Assembly (NCBI GenBank): GCA_029310945.1
Contig: JARJFC010000023.1
Span: 1-64,000, forward strand
Length of the DNA: 64,000 nt
Reading direction: 5' to 3'
From: Leptospira sp. 96542
GTDB taxonomy: Bacteria > Spirochaetota > Leptospiria > Leptospirales > Leptospiraceae
The position numbers were made by a program, and so were the translations under genes. Below, piece by piece: positions 17,044 to 26,134 of this stretch. The notes under the pieces are model-generated. The model was given only the letters and a program-made list of their open reading frames with translations, did no database searches and was not told the origin of the DNA. Positions within the stretch are counted from its first letter, which is position 1. Each line of letters starts with the position of its first letter.

Positions 17044-18771
17044 TTAAAACCAACCCGAACTACTCATAATAAGTAAAGAAAATATCATTATTAAGAATAT
17101 TGAAGAAACAGCCAAATACTGACTTACATCTTCATCTCGATTTGTAGTAGTTTGCTTGAGAATTTTTTTAGAAAGAGCAAAAATGAAATTAAACAAATAT
17201 AAGATAGAATAATCGATTTTAGAATCGCCATTTTGATTCAGGAAATATCTTCCTAATGAATGTTTGAGTGGTTCTGAAAATACTTTTGCTGGGATGGATA
17301 ATTCATGTCCGTTATACCCTCCCCCACAGTCCCAACTATTTTTTTCTGCTTTTGTGTTTCTAAAAAATATTGTAATAGAAACGACCAAAAAAGTTAAAAT
17401 CGAAATATTTGAAATTGTGTAAAACCATTGCATCAGTCCCGGATCAACAAAAGTGACTAAAGGTGTAATTTGGATTAAATACGGGAACACCATTGGTAGA
17501 AAAATAATGATTACCCCTAAACTCAGAAGTGAAATTAAAATCCAACTCATTCTGGGTTTGTCCAAAAGGATGATCTTATCATCAGCTTCTGGGGTAGACA
17601 AAAATATAGATAAAAATAATTTAATATGTGCAAATCCACCCAGAACAATCCCAAAGAATATGAAAACTAAAGAAGGGAGTAATAATACGCTCCGTCCGAT
17701 AGGCATATCTAAAATTCTTGCGTTCAAGTAAAAATATGTTGACTCAGTGATAAATCCTAATGTGCAGGGTAAGACCGCATAACTAAATGTTCCAATACCA
17801 AGTATAATTGGTGATAAATTCAGGTATCTTCCGACCCCTTTCAACTCATTCGAATTTTCTGAATTTTTAATTCGAGAAACCATACCAAATAAGAACAATT
17901 GAAACGTTTTTGAAAATGAATGATGAAACAGTCCAAGAAAGAACAAAACTCTAAATGAATCACTCAACAATCTTAGATCACTCAAATTTGAAAATTGGAA
18001 CATCCCTGTGATGATTAGGCACAACCACAAAAAATTAAGCGACTCGATGGAACTATAAGCTAGTGCAACTTTAACGTTTTTATGAAAGAAACTTGTGATA
18101 CCGCCGAAAAAAATTCCTATCGCTGCCAAAGGGAATAGTATCTGATAAAAAAGTGGAGGTAATTGGTTGGGGATTACAAATTTATAAAATAATAATAGAG
18201 GAAAAATCTCTAACACTCCAGCAAAAGAGCCAAGTGCATGAGAGGGTCCTCCATCATTTACTTTTGGTAACCAAATATGAAACCCAGAGAATCCCGATTT
18301 TAACAGTAGCCCAATTGAAAGAAAGATTAGTCCGTTAACATCTCCATCTGGTAGAAAAATCCAAGCTGATAGAAAAACAGCAGATATACCAGATGCTAAC
18401 AATAGTGAGCTTAGACTTTTTATCTGTTTTTTTCCGTATTTTGTTCCAGAATATATTAAAATTGTGGAAAACGATGTAATCTCCAAAGCTACAGGCAAAA
18501 TTAGGGTCTTACCTGCGTTATAACAAATACCCAAAGAAAACCAAAAAATTGCATACCCATAGAAAACTTTTTTCTTTTCTGTTGGTTCGTATGAATGAAC
18601 CAACATGAATGATGAAAACCCTATTAAGACTTGTATCAATAAGCCAACGATTATGGGAAAATCTTCCGCAATAGTCCGATGTTTATCAAATAATAAGATT
18701 ACAATCGGTAAAACAGCACTAATTCCAACCAAGAACGAACTTAGGAAAGATTTCTTTTCTTCCTCGAACAT
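17044..18771 (-). CDS. proton-pumping membrane subunit, HyfB/NuoL/M-like
   Basis: A 575-residue antiporter-like subunit with about 14 helices. It keeps the helix 5 glutamate (ALEITSFSTILIYSG) and a lysine in LLLKSGFSGFHIWLPKVNDGGPSHALG, the HyfB/NuoM signature. Where many homologues have Lys in the following helix (SGVMxK) this protein has Glu (FAGVLEIF). The start is well supported by AGAGGT 5 nt before the ATG. It is the first membrane-arm gene of the operon, with the small exported protein gene 35 bp upstream. Confidence 0.87.
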   Translation of the reverse strand: MFEEEKKSFLSSFLVGISAVLPIVILLFDKHRTIAEDFPIIVGLLIQVLIGFSSFMLVHSYEPTEKKKVFYGYAIFWFSLGICYNAGKTLILPVALEITSFSTILIYSGTKYGKKQIKSLSSLLLASGISAVFLSAWIFLPDGDVNGLIFLSIGLLLKSGFSGFHIWLPKVNDGGPSHALGSFAGVLEIFPLLLFYKFVIPNQLPPLFYQILFPLAAIGIFFGGITSFFHKNVKVALAYSSIESLNFLWLCLIITGMFQFSNLSDLRLLSDSFRVLFFLGLFHHSFSKTFQLFLFGMVSRIKNSENSNELKGVGRYLNLSPIILGIGTFSYAVLPCTLGFITESTYFYLNARILDMPIGRSVLLLPSLVFIFFGIVLGGFAHIKLFLSIFLSTPEADDKIILLDKPRMSWILISLLSLGVIIIFLPMVFPYLIQITPLVTFVDPGLMQWFYTISNISILTFLVVSITIFFRNTKAEKNSWDCGGGYNGHELSIPAKVFSEPLKHSLGRYFLNQNGDSKIDYSILYLFNFIFALSKKILKQTTTNRDEDVSQYLAVSSIFLIMIFSLLIMSSSGWF

Positions 18772-18806
18772 ATTACCTCTAATTTAACAATCTAACGAAT
18801 CGAAGA

Positions 18807-19097
18807 TTAAATAAACTGTAGAGGAGAGCCGCGAACTTCACGTAAATGGTTTCGCGTTAAGGTTTTAAATGAATTTGAGAGCGATTCGATATAAATCAAA
18901 AAAAGAGAGCAATAAACATGAGTTAAATGAGGATGAATTAAAAAACTCTCATCTTCAAGGATAACATTTTTATATTCAACTTCAGATTCAGATTCAGAAA
19001 TTTCAAGAGAAACAGAAAATAACTGGAGGTCTGTATTCAGCGATGGTTTTCCGACCAAAAAAACAGAAATCATTGCGATGAACATTAGTTTTGGCAA
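18807..19097 (-). CDS. small exported protein upstream of the complex I-like operon, function unknown
   Basis: I place the start at 19097 because GGAG lies 8 nt upstream and the product then begins with a signal peptide or membrane anchor (MLPKLMFIAMISVFLVG). The in-frame extension to 19202 lacks such a site. The 96-residue product is acidic in the middle (ISESESEVEY). I recognise no family. The same strand and a 35-bp gap to the HyfB-like gene suggest it is the first gene of that operon. It could be an assembly or sensing factor, but nothing in the sequence shows this. Confidence 0.55.
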   Translation of the reverse strand: MPKLMFIAMISVFLVGKPSLNTDLQLFSVSLEISESESEVEYKNVILEDESFLIHPHLTHVYCSLFLIYIESLSNSFKTLTRNHLREVRGSPLQFI

Positions 19098-19644
19098 CAT
19101 TTCCGATTCTCCTACCTCTGTAGTCTCTAACCTTCCTAAAAAAATAGAAAGTTCTTTTTCAATCGACGAGAAAAAAAGATAAATGATTCGTGAAAAATTC
19201 AAAATTTTTGCCTATTTGTTTAATCCGTAAGTAAGTTTGTGATCCACAGGAAAGGACAAACCAGGTAACTCTTCCCGATTTGCCAAACACCTAGCAGTTT
19301 GTGACTTATCCTTAATCATGCTAATTTATGTGATATAAACAATATTTTTTTTGCAGAAACAAATCGATATAAATCTCCAAAATACTAATTCTATTTAATT
19401 CTATTTAATTCTATTTAATTTAATTTAATTTAATTTAGCATAACAACCGATAACCGAAAATATCAATCAATCGGCGGTAATGGAAATCTCATTCTCTCAA
19501 AGAAAAAAATCTCTGGGAAACAATCGATAAAAAACATTTTTGGATTAGGTTAGATAAATTCAAATCTATTGGAAAACTGAACTTCGAGGAAACTTTGAAA
19601 TGAATTATACTTTACTTCCCAGAAAATATTCTTAAAACTAGCTC
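19098..19644. other. 547-bp divergent intergenic region
   Basis: It separates the minus-strand complex I-like operon from a plus-strand gene and must hold promoters for both. Apart from the tandem repeat at 19387-19436 I see no conserved gene, RNA or clear promoter motif. It is strongly A/T-rich. Confidence 0.6.
19387..19436 (+). repeat. tandem repeat: three 10-mers then four 5-mers
   Basis: AATTCTATTT occurs three times in perfect tandem and passes directly into four perfect copies of AATTT. The 5-mer is the end of the 10-mer reduced by deletion, so both arrays probably arose by slippage. The location in a divergent promoter region makes copy-number change a possible expression switch. Confidence 0.9.
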
Positions 19645-20550
19645 ATGGCAGGAAGCATCAAAATTTGTCTAGAATTGGCGGAATCCATTCGAAAGGAAAA
19701 TCTTGAATCAAGAGAAAAAATACCAACGTCTGACACCCATCTTCGAATTTGGTCTTCGCAATTAGCAAGATCTGAGGAAGATATTAGAAAACTTCTATAC
19801 TCCCTAAGGGATAGTCATTTTATTTTTATAGTAAATATTGTTGCACCAGATCCAAATCTTTTTGTCTACGGCGAAGAAGCTTACATTTACGCTGAACCTT
19901 TTATTTTAAACGAACTTAAAAAAATCACGGAAGAAAGTTTAGAGAAATTATACGAATCAAGTAATTATAAACGCAAATCTGCTTTCCAAATCACCAGAGA
20001 ATTATTTCCCAAAATAAAAGAGTTTAATAACACTCCTTTGGGTCGCGCCATCAATCTCACTGTTATGTTAGAAGAATTCAATCGAATGTTAACTGCGCAA
20101 AGTTTTGAATATACTGACCAATGGAGAAGGAACAAGTTACATGAAATTTATAGAGAGGAAATCAATGCTGCAGATGAACTTTCGGCATTTTCTGCCTTAA
20201 AAGAATCTGACCCAAACAAAAGAGCCGTTGACCAACTAAAGGAACAAGCACCAAAAGAAAAAATTGATCAAAATTGGATGAGGGCGAAGGAGAATTTTTC
20301 AACGGAATTTTTATTGAGAGTTCATTTTAGAAAATACGAATTTGATGTAATAAAAAAGTTGATTCAAACTGGCAAACTAAAAGATGAGAAAGATATTAAA
20401 TACGTTAGAGATACAATTCAACTTATGGAAACGAGAACCGATCAGGATAATTTACTGAAAAGATACTCAACAGAAATGACAGAATTACGGAGATATGCCC
20501 AAGCTAAACTAAACCTAATGCGCCAGAATCAGGTAAATAAACCAGTATAG
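19645..20550 (+). CDS. conserved hypothetical protein with possible N-terminal winged-helix region
   Basis: A 301-residue soluble, charged protein. Residues 20-70 (TSDTHLRIWSSQLARSEEDI, then RKLLYSLRDSHFIFIVNI) could form a winged helix. The rest is mostly helical, with a charged segment near 195-220 and a long C-terminal helix ending ELRRYAQAKLNLMRQ. I recognise no family. No good ribosome binding site precedes the ATG. It probably belongs to a genus-level conserved family. Confidence 0.75.
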   Translation: MAGSIKICLELAESIRKENLESREKIPTSDTHLRIWSSQLARSEEDIRKLLYSLRDSHFIFIVNIVAPDPNLFVYGEEAYIYAEPFILNELKKITEESLEKLYESSNYKRKSAFQITRELFPKIKEFNNTPLGRAINLTVMLEEFNRMLTAQSFEYTDQWRRNKLHEIYREEINAADELSAFSALKESDPNKRAVDQLKEQAPKEKIDQNWMRAKENFSTEFLLRVHFRKYEFDVIKKLIQTGKLKDEKDIKYVRDTIQLMETRTDQDNLLKRYSTEMTELRRYAQAKLNLMRQNQVNKPV

Positions 20551-20577
20551 GAACTGCTGCCCAAAAGGTAACAGCAA

Positions 20578-21315
20578 TTATCTGAATATTCCTGCCTTAT
20601 CCAGTTGATAATAAATTTGAAAGAAAAAAATAACTAAACTAATAAACACTAGGCGTCTTTTTAAAGTGAAATTATTTAACGAATAACTTTCTTTATCTGG
20701 TAAATATAGAAGATATATAATCAGATTTAAGTTAAAAGCTAAGCCAGCAAATTCTGGTGTAAAAATAGGATAACTAATCCTGATTTGTTGAATATAACTT
20801 AAAATAAAAACTAGAATTCCTGGGGAAAGATAGATTAAAGATTTTAAATTAAAAAGCCTGTTGTCCACTAAATCAACTTCTGATTTAACTTTAGTTTGAC
20901 TTTCGATCAATTTTACCAGCTTATCTTTATCACTAATGTTGATTAAAGGATGAATCTTTTCTTTTGTTTCAAAAATAACTCTGTCGTACCCTCTATATTT
21001 ATCAATGAAGATTTTTTCAATATCCCTAACTCGCAAAGTTGCGCAGTTCCCATTTGAGTCATATTGTTTTAACATGCCGCCTTCAACTTCCACTCGGCCG
21101 CCAGAAAGTAGATCCAATTGTTTTTTATAATTTTTAAACAGGAAAAGAAAAAATACTGCTAGCACAGGAGTAAAAATTAAAAAAAAACGGATCCTTTCAT
21201 CAGAAGGAATCTGTATACTGTTATAGATCACAAAAATGAAAAACAAAATAACAATCGTTAAACTACGAATTCTCAATTTTTTCCGAAACAAATCAATATC
21301 ATATTTAAATATCAC
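20578..21315 (-). CDS. membrane protein with PH-like domain, function unknown
   Basis: A 245-residue protein with two N-terminal membrane helices (residues ~15-60), a cytoplasmic beta-rich segment ~75-140 (RVEVEGGMLKQYDSNGNCATL followed by RVRDIEKIFI) that resembles bacterial PH domains, and two or three C-terminal helices. The layout resembles small sensor or adaptor membrane proteins, but I cannot assign a role. The gap to pyrE upstream on the same strand is 8 bp, so the two are likely co-transcribed. Confidence 0.7.
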   Translation of the reverse strand: MIFKYDIDLFRKKLRIRSLTIVILFFIFVIYNSIQIPSDERIRFFLIFTPVLAVFFLFLFKNYKKQLDLLSGGRVEVEGGMLKQYDSNGNCATLRVRDIEKIFIDKYRGYDRVIFETKEKIHPLINISDKDKLVKLIESQTKVKSEVDLVDNRLFNLKSLIYLSPGILVFILSYIQQIRISYPIFTPEFAGLAFNLNLIIYLLYLPDKESYSLNNFTLKRRLVFISLVIFFFQIYYQLDKAGIFR

Positions 21316-21323
21316 AATATTCC

Positions 21324-21884
21324 TCAGCTTAAAAAATCACTTTTCTTGAATATTGAATGCATTTTGATTCCTGAATTCTCTAAATTTTGCCTTCCACCTT
21401 CTTCCCTATCAAGAATACATAAACCTAAGTCTACCTCAATACCAACATCCCTCAGGACGTTTACCGCTTTTAGCGTTGAGCCACCAGTCGTGATTACATC
21501 ATCCAAAATCAGGCAACGCTTAACATTCTGCCAAAAACCTTCGATCTGTTGCCCCGTACCATGCCCCTTTGTCTCCTTGCGAATTACCAATGGGTAAATG
21601 CATTTACCTTTTTTCTGAAACGAAAGTGCAATCGCATAGGAAATCGGATCTGCACCAAGTGTCAAACCGCCCACCGCTTGAAAATCTCCAAATTCTGGCG
21701 AAATTATTTCTTCAACAAAACAATCTGCCAAAACAGACAATCTTTCTGGATGGAGTGTAATTTTTTTACAATTAAAATAGTGTTGGGACTGAATTCCGCT
21801 AGCGAGGAGAAACGGAGTCTCTGAAAACCGGTAAACTTCAGATTTCATCCAATGGAGTAATTGTCCGTGGAGAGCATGCGACAT
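21324..21884 (-). CDS. pyrE: orotate phosphoribosyltransferase
   Basis: Forms orotidine monophosphate from orotate and PRPP in pyrimidine synthesis. The PRPP-binding loop LILDDVITTGGSTLKA and the flexible-loop RKETKGHGTGQQIEG are intact. At 186 residues it is slightly short but normal for the bacterial family. The upstream region carries AAAGTAA-type repeats, including a 22-bp palindrome about 75 bp from the start. Confidence 0.94.
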   Translation of the reverse strand: MSHALHGQLLHWMKSEVYRFSETPFLLASGIQSQHYFNCKKITLHPERLSVLADCFVEEIISPEFGDFQAVGGLTLGADPISYAIALSFQKKGKCIYPLVIRKETKGHGTGQQIEGFWQNVKRCLILDDVITTGGSTLKAVNVLRDVGIEVDLGLCILDREEGGRQNLENSGIKMHSIFKKSDFLS

Positions 21885-21956
21885 AAGCTTATTTTCTGGG
21901 TCGATCTTTTTTGAAAAGAAATTTAATTTTTGAAGATACTTTAAGAAAGTCAGTGT

Positions 21957-21978
21957 AAAAGTAAAGTCACTTACTTTT
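21957..21978. promoter_or_regulatory. 22-bp palindromic operator candidate, copy 1
   Basis: AAAAGTAA-N6-TTACTTTT with perfect 8-bp arms. Copy 2 at 27574-27595 matches it at 20 of 22 positions when read on the opposite strand, differing only in the two central bases. It lies between pyrE and the divergent tetR gene, in a stretch (21940-22070) with additional AAAGTAA-like half sites. A likely target of the TetR regulator encoded 270 bp away, by inference only. Confidence 0.6.
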
Positions 21979-22248
21979 TTCAGTTACTTTAAATAGAAAG
22001 TTAATTTCGTTTTCTAGTGACACTAAAATTCAATTGACTGAAAAACTAAAGTAGCTTACCTTAGATTTTGGTTCAAAAAAAAGGACGAATTAATTCACTT
22101 TTTCAGGCATCACAAGTAATTCCCTGAAGATTTTCTTTTAAACCAGATTGTTTTTCGATGTAATTTGTGTTTCGCTTTTCAAACGACTGGTGATTTTTCT
22201 GAACCAGAAACACATTAGGGAACCCCATTTTCGCAGGAGAATTACCTC

Positions 22249-22884
22249 ATGATTTTACAAAGAATCCCGCTCAGAGAGCGAAAAAAAAGAATGATCCATT
22301 CTTCCATTCAAAAGGCTGCGAAGAAGTTATTTGAGGAAAAGGGATACCAATCCGTAACAGTGGCTGAAATAGCGGACAATGCAAATATTTCAGTGAAAAC
22401 GCTTTTTGCTTATTTTCAATCGAAAGAAGATCTAGCATTTCAAGATGAGATTTTAGTTTGCGATCAGCTAATCACCGCCCTCCTATCGAGACCTGCGGGG
22501 TTCTCCTTATTTGATGCATTTTCCAAGTTTTTGTGGGATTTGATCCACGATATCGATTCTGAAGTATTACTTGAATCCCTCCCAGGATTTCATTCTTGGA
22601 TGGAAGACGAAGAATTAGAAAAACGATATTTATTACTTTGGCACCATTATGAAGAAAGGATAGCCGATGCAATAATCACCGAAAAAGAACAAAACACTTA
22701 CGATCCCAAGGTTCGCGTGATCGCCAATCAAATGGTTTCAGTGATGAAAGTCCTCGGATCCAAAGAATTCAAATTGTATCTGCAGCCGATACCGACTGCA
22801 CTCAGACCACGAGCATTGGAAAAATGGCTCCAAGGATCCCTAAAAACTTTAGGTTCAGGGATCCAATCAATCGCAAGGAGATAA
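22249..22884 (+). CDS. TetR family transcriptional regulator
   Basis: The N-terminal HTH is typical: HSSIQKAAKKLFEEKGYQSV, then TVAEIADNANISVKTLFAYF and QSKEDL. The C-terminal ligand domain is divergent, so the effector cannot be predicted. At 211 residues the length is usual. AGGAG stands 9 nt before the ATG. The 10-bp convergent gap to the di-haem peroxidase gene and the nearby palindromes suggest it regulates genes of this neighbourhood. Confidence 0.9.
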   Translation: MILQRIPLRERKKRMIHSSIQKAAKKLFEEKGYQSVTVAEIADNANISVKTLFAYFQSKEDLAFQDEILVCDQLITALLSRPAGFSLFDAFSKFLWDLIHDIDSEVLLESLPGFHSWMEDEELEKRYLLLWHHYEERIADAIITEKEQNTYDPKVRVIANQMVSVMKVLGSKEFKLYLQPIPTALRPRALEKWLQGSLKTLGSGIQSIARR

Positions 22885-22893
22885 TGTCTTGAT

Positions 22894-23883
22894 TTAATTC
22901 GCTCTTTTTTTGTCGGAAAGTGTGTGAAGGAAAGCAACGATCTTCGATGTTTCTTCAGCTGTCAAAGTTTTCCCTAATTGGTGGAATGCCATTTTTTCAA
23001 CCGCATTCTCAATGGTTGTCACGCTCCCGTCATGAAAGTAAGGTCCAGTGAGTGTAATATTGCGTAGACTCGGTACTTTAAACACATACTTGTCTTCTAT
23101 TTTTTTAGTCAGTGAATAACGTCCCAAATCTTTAGTTTCATATGAATTCACGAGACCCAATTTTTGATACATCTGACCTCCAAGTAAATTCCCTGAATGA
23201 CAAGAAGTGCAACCAACTGAGATAAAAATTTGAAATCCCTCTAACTCCTTCTTCGAAATAGCCGATGTATCACCATTAATAAAATCATCAAATTTTGATT
23301 CTGTGACCAAAGTTCTCTCAAACGCAGCAATCGCAGATGCCAAATTATCGTAAGTGAGTGAAGTTCTTTCTCCAGGGAATGCCTTTTCAAATAAGGAAGG
23401 GTATTCTGGATCTATCGAAAGTCTGTCTAACACATCCTTCTCTGATGGCATCGCCATTTCTACCGGATTCAAAATAGGTCCCTTTGCCTGAGTTTTGAGG
23501 TCTGCGGCACGACCATCCCAGAATTGAACAAAATGAAAACCAGCATTCAATACAGTAGGCGAATTCCTATCACCGTTTTTACCAAATGCACCTGGCGAAG
23601 TTGGCAGATTGTCAACTCCAGCGGATTTACCTTCGATATTATGGCAAGAATTACAGGATTGTGATTCGTTCGCAGATAATTTTTTCTCAAAATAGAGTTT
23701 TTTACCGAGTGAAACAAGTGCATCACTATCCTTTTCTGAACCAGGCATCGTTTTTGGGATCGCCCCAATTATTTTTTTTGCTTTGGTTTGTAGATCTTTG
23801 GTTTCTTGGGATGGTCCACAGTCCATTGCCATCGAGATTGTTAATAACATGAGAATTGGTGTAAAAATTTGCTTGAGCATCAT
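22894..23883 (-). CDS. di-haem cytochrome c peroxidase family protein
   Basis: Two haem c motifs are visible, CNSCH and CTSCH, in the CcpA/MauG arrangement with ~160 residues between them. VSLGKKLYFEKKLSANESQSC, NSPTVLNAGFHFVQFWDGRA and the final KVPSLRNITLTGPYFHDGS are family signatures. It reduces hydrogen peroxide in the periplasm with electrons from cytochrome c. I start at the ATG at 23883 (or the adjacent one at 23880) because GAGGAA precedes it and a signal peptide follows (ISMAMDC, possibly a lipoprotein). The longer frame to 23949 has no such support. Confidence 0.9.
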   Translation of the reverse strand: MMLKQIFTPILMLLTISMAMDCGPSQETKDLQTKAKKIIGAIPKTMPGSEKDSDALVSLGKKLYFEKKLSANESQSCNSCHNIEGKSAGVDNLPTSPGAFGKNGDRNSPTVLNAGFHFVQFWDGRAADLKTQAKGPILNPVEMAMPSEKDVLDRLSIDPEYPSLFEKAFPGERTSLTYDNLASAIAAFERTLVTESKFDDFINGDTSAISKKELEGFQIFISVGCTSCHSGNLLGGQMYQKLGLVNSYETKDLGRYSLTKKIEDKYVFKVPSLRNITLTGPYFHDGSVTTIENAVEKMAFHQLGKTLTAEETSKIVAFLHTLSDKKRAN

Positions 23884-24131
23884 TTCCTCTTTTTTGCTGA
23901 TTGGAAAAAATCGGGTGTTTTCAGCAAGTCGCTTTATTTCTATAGGCAATCTAAATTTAGAATCATTTTATTTTGTTACTAAAGTAAGCAAATTGTTTAG
24001 GTTCACACTGACAGGTGGTGTGATAGGATACAAATTACGCCAATTGGATGTCATGGCTGTTTCACTGTTATTTCTTTTCAGATAAATAAACTGGCATGTT
24101 TTATGCATAGATTGATGTAAAGAGGTTTTGT

Positions 24132-24473
24132 ATGTTAGAAACTAGAGCAAAACAACGAATTAAGTCTATGGAATGGGAAGATTTTACATTAAAGGTATTT
24201 TCAATCGACGGGGAACCAGAGTATTTGTTGGCGAGGATAGAAAATATTTCCGAGCTAGGAGTTAGCGGGATTATAGAAGCCGGTACTGAATTGCCAGAAA
24301 AGTCCATGATCTCAGGGATCATTGAAAGTGATTTAACAAGATCAAGGATTCGATATTCGGGGAAGATTGTCTGGACAAAGGATACTGAGGTGGGAATTCA
24401 ATTTGGTGTAAAATTTACGGAAGAATTTCTCTTACCGGATGTGATCATCGCCAGATCAATGGCTGCTGCATAA
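24132..24473 (+). CDS. PilZ domain protein, probable c-di-GMP receptor
   Basis: A 113-residue single-domain protein. The c-di-GMP motif is present in two parts: RAKQR near residue 5 (RxxxR) and NISELGVSG near residue 40 (N/DxSxxG). The final VGIQFGVKF strand is typical of PilZ. It presumably binds c-di-GMP and acts on an unknown partner. The ATG is preceded by AAAGAGG at good distance. It stands alone. Confidence 0.85.
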   Translation: MLETRAKQRIKSMEWEDFTLKVFSIDGEPEYLLARIENISELGVSGIIEAGTELPEKSMISGIIESDLTRSRIRYSGKIVWTKDTEVGIQFGVKFTEEFLLPDVIIARSMAAA

Positions 24474-24568
24474 GGGAAGATTGAGAGGAAATTAAAATTC
24501 TTTGGATTTATAACTTGCGCCCTGTTTAAATTTGAGTCATTAGCCGATAATCTAACTGAGTTATCAGC

Positions 24569-25501
24569 ATGTCCCAAATAAAACATTTAATATCCTGGCA
24601 AGACTGGTCAGATGCAGAAATACGTGAATTGTTAGATTTTGCAGTGTATGTAAAAAAAAACCGAGTTTATTTTTCTGGTCATTTGGCAGGTCGGTCGCTC
24701 GCTATGTTGTTCCAAAAAACATCCACCCGCACGAGGGTTTCCTTCGAGGCAGGGATGACGGAACTCGGCGGACATGCAATTTTTTTGGACTGGATGGCTT
24801 CGAATTTTCTTCTTTCAGATATTGATTTTGAGGGAAAATATCTCTCGAGCAATGTTGCTGTCATCATGGCACGTTTGAAAAGACATGAAGATTTATTAGA
24901 GCTAAAATCTGGCTCAACAGTACCAGTCATTAACGGTTGTTGTAATTTATTCCATCCGTGTCAGTCGCTTGCAGATATGCTAACTATAGTTATGGATTCG
25001 CCAGGAGACTGGAATAAGAAAAAGCTTTGCTATATTGGAGTACATAACAATGTAGCAAACTCCCTCATTGAAATAACAGCAGCACTCGGTGTACAACTAA
25101 CATTAGTTACGCCAATTGCCTCAAAAGAAAATATCGTTGAAGATGCCATTATGCGAGCGAAAAAAAAAGATACAATCCAATGGGAAAGCAATATTACAAA
25201 GGCAGTTGCAGATTCTGACTATATTTATACCGATACATGGGTTGATATGGAATTTTTCAATGACCCTCAATTTCAAAAAGAGAAAGAAGAAAGAATTAAA
25301 CTAATGATGCCTTTCCAAATTAATTCAGATCTTCTAAAAAATTCCAAAGCAAAGGTAATGCATGATATGCCAATCCATGCTGGATATGAAATCACCCGGG
25401 AAATGGTAGAAAGTGATCGATCCATCATTTTTAAACAAGCTGAAAATAGATTGGATGCGCAAAAAGCCATCATTTTAAAGTTATTGGAAAATCATTCGTA
25501 A
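24569..25501 (+). CDS. argF: ornithine carbamoyltransferase-family protein with unusual substrate motifs
   Basis: The carbamoyl-phosphate site is intact: TSTRTR (residues 51-56) and HPCQSLAD (129-136). The amino-acid side differs from standard OTCs: the HCLP motif is HDMP (265-268), and the SMGE loop after TDxW is VDMEFF. In OTC the HCLP cysteine and the SMG loop contact ornithine. So this is either a divergent OTC of this lineage (most likely, and then arginine synthesis) or a transcarbamylase with another amine substrate. At 310 residues it has full length and no frame damage. Confidence 0.82.
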   Translation: MSQIKHLISWQDWSDAEIRELLDFAVYVKKNRVYFSGHLAGRSLAMLFQKTSTRTRVSFEAGMTELGGHAIFLDWMASNFLLSDIDFEGKYLSSNVAVIMARLKRHEDLLELKSGSTVPVINGCCNLFHPCQSLADMLTIVMDSPGDWNKKKLCYIGVHNNVANSLIEITAALGVQLTLVTPIASKENIVEDAIMRAKKKDTIQWESNITKAVADSDYIYTDTWVDMEFFNDPQFQKEKEERIKLMMPFQINSDLLKNSKAKVMHDMPIHAGYEITREMVESDRSIIFKQAENRLDAQKAIILKLLENHS

Positions 25502-25714
25502 CTTTTCGATTTTAAGAATATACCAATTCTGCAATACCTTAACCTCAAGGAAAGTAGGAAGAAAAATCCAGAGTTGCTGATTCTATTTTCTCCAAGTATT
25601 TTTGGCAGATTATCTAGTAAAAATATCTAACAAACATTTGGTTAAAAAAAAGGGACTCCAATTTTTGAAACGACATTATCCAAATTTGGTCGGATCAAGC
25701 CGGATTTAAAACGC

Positions 25715-26134
25715 TTAGCGTCGATTAACCATCCACTGACTAAACTGATCTAAAAAATACAGAAAATCTATTTTGTCTTCATGGGCAAAAGGGAACTCTT
25801 GGATTGCAACATCATAACAATTTAACCATACCAAGCGTTCCTTCTCTGAGATAGGAAATGCAAAATGTCTCATTCTCATTCGAGCTTGTCCCCATTTTTG
25901 TAGATAGTAGGATGGGCCACCCAATATCTGGATCAAGAAGTCTGCTTGTTTCTCGATAGCAAAAGTTAAGTCTTTGGGGAACATCGATTTTATTTCTGAT
26001 TCTGAAATTTTGCCATAAAAATTTTGAACCAATTTTCGGATGTTATCTTCGCCCCATTTTTGGAAAAGCAGGCGTAGATTTGGATTAACTTCCTGCGGTG
26101 GCAAATCTGGCGTATAAATCTCGTCATTTTCCAT
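25715..26134 (-). CDS. truncated haemoglobin, group II (GlbO-like)
   Basis: A 139-residue protein with the 2-on-2 globin signatures LGGPSYYLQKWGQARMRMRHFAFPIS and ERLVWLNCYDVAI. The proximal His is in RMRHFAFPI and the group II Trp at position G8 is in RLVWLNC. Likely roles are O2/NO handling or peroxide chemistry. It stands alone on the minus strand between argF and the malyl-CoA lyase family gene. Confidence 0.86.
   Translation of the reverse strand: MENDEIYTPDLPPQEVNPNLRLLFQKWGEDNIRKLVQNFYGKISESEIKSMFPKDLTFAIEKQADFLIQILGGPSYYLQKWGQARMRMRHFAFPISEKERLVWLNCYDVAIQEFPFAHEDKIDFLYFLDQFSQWMVNRR

Noticed and set aside
12113..18771. Formate hydrogenlyase or NiFe hydrogenase operon
   Set aside because: Overall gene order is hyf-like, but the large subunit has none of the four Ni/Fe cysteines and there is no maturation or formate dehydrogenase gene nearby, so it cannot be a hydrogenase.
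19387..19436. CRISPR array
   Set aside because: Units of 10 and 5 bp without spacers; it is a simple tandem repeat.
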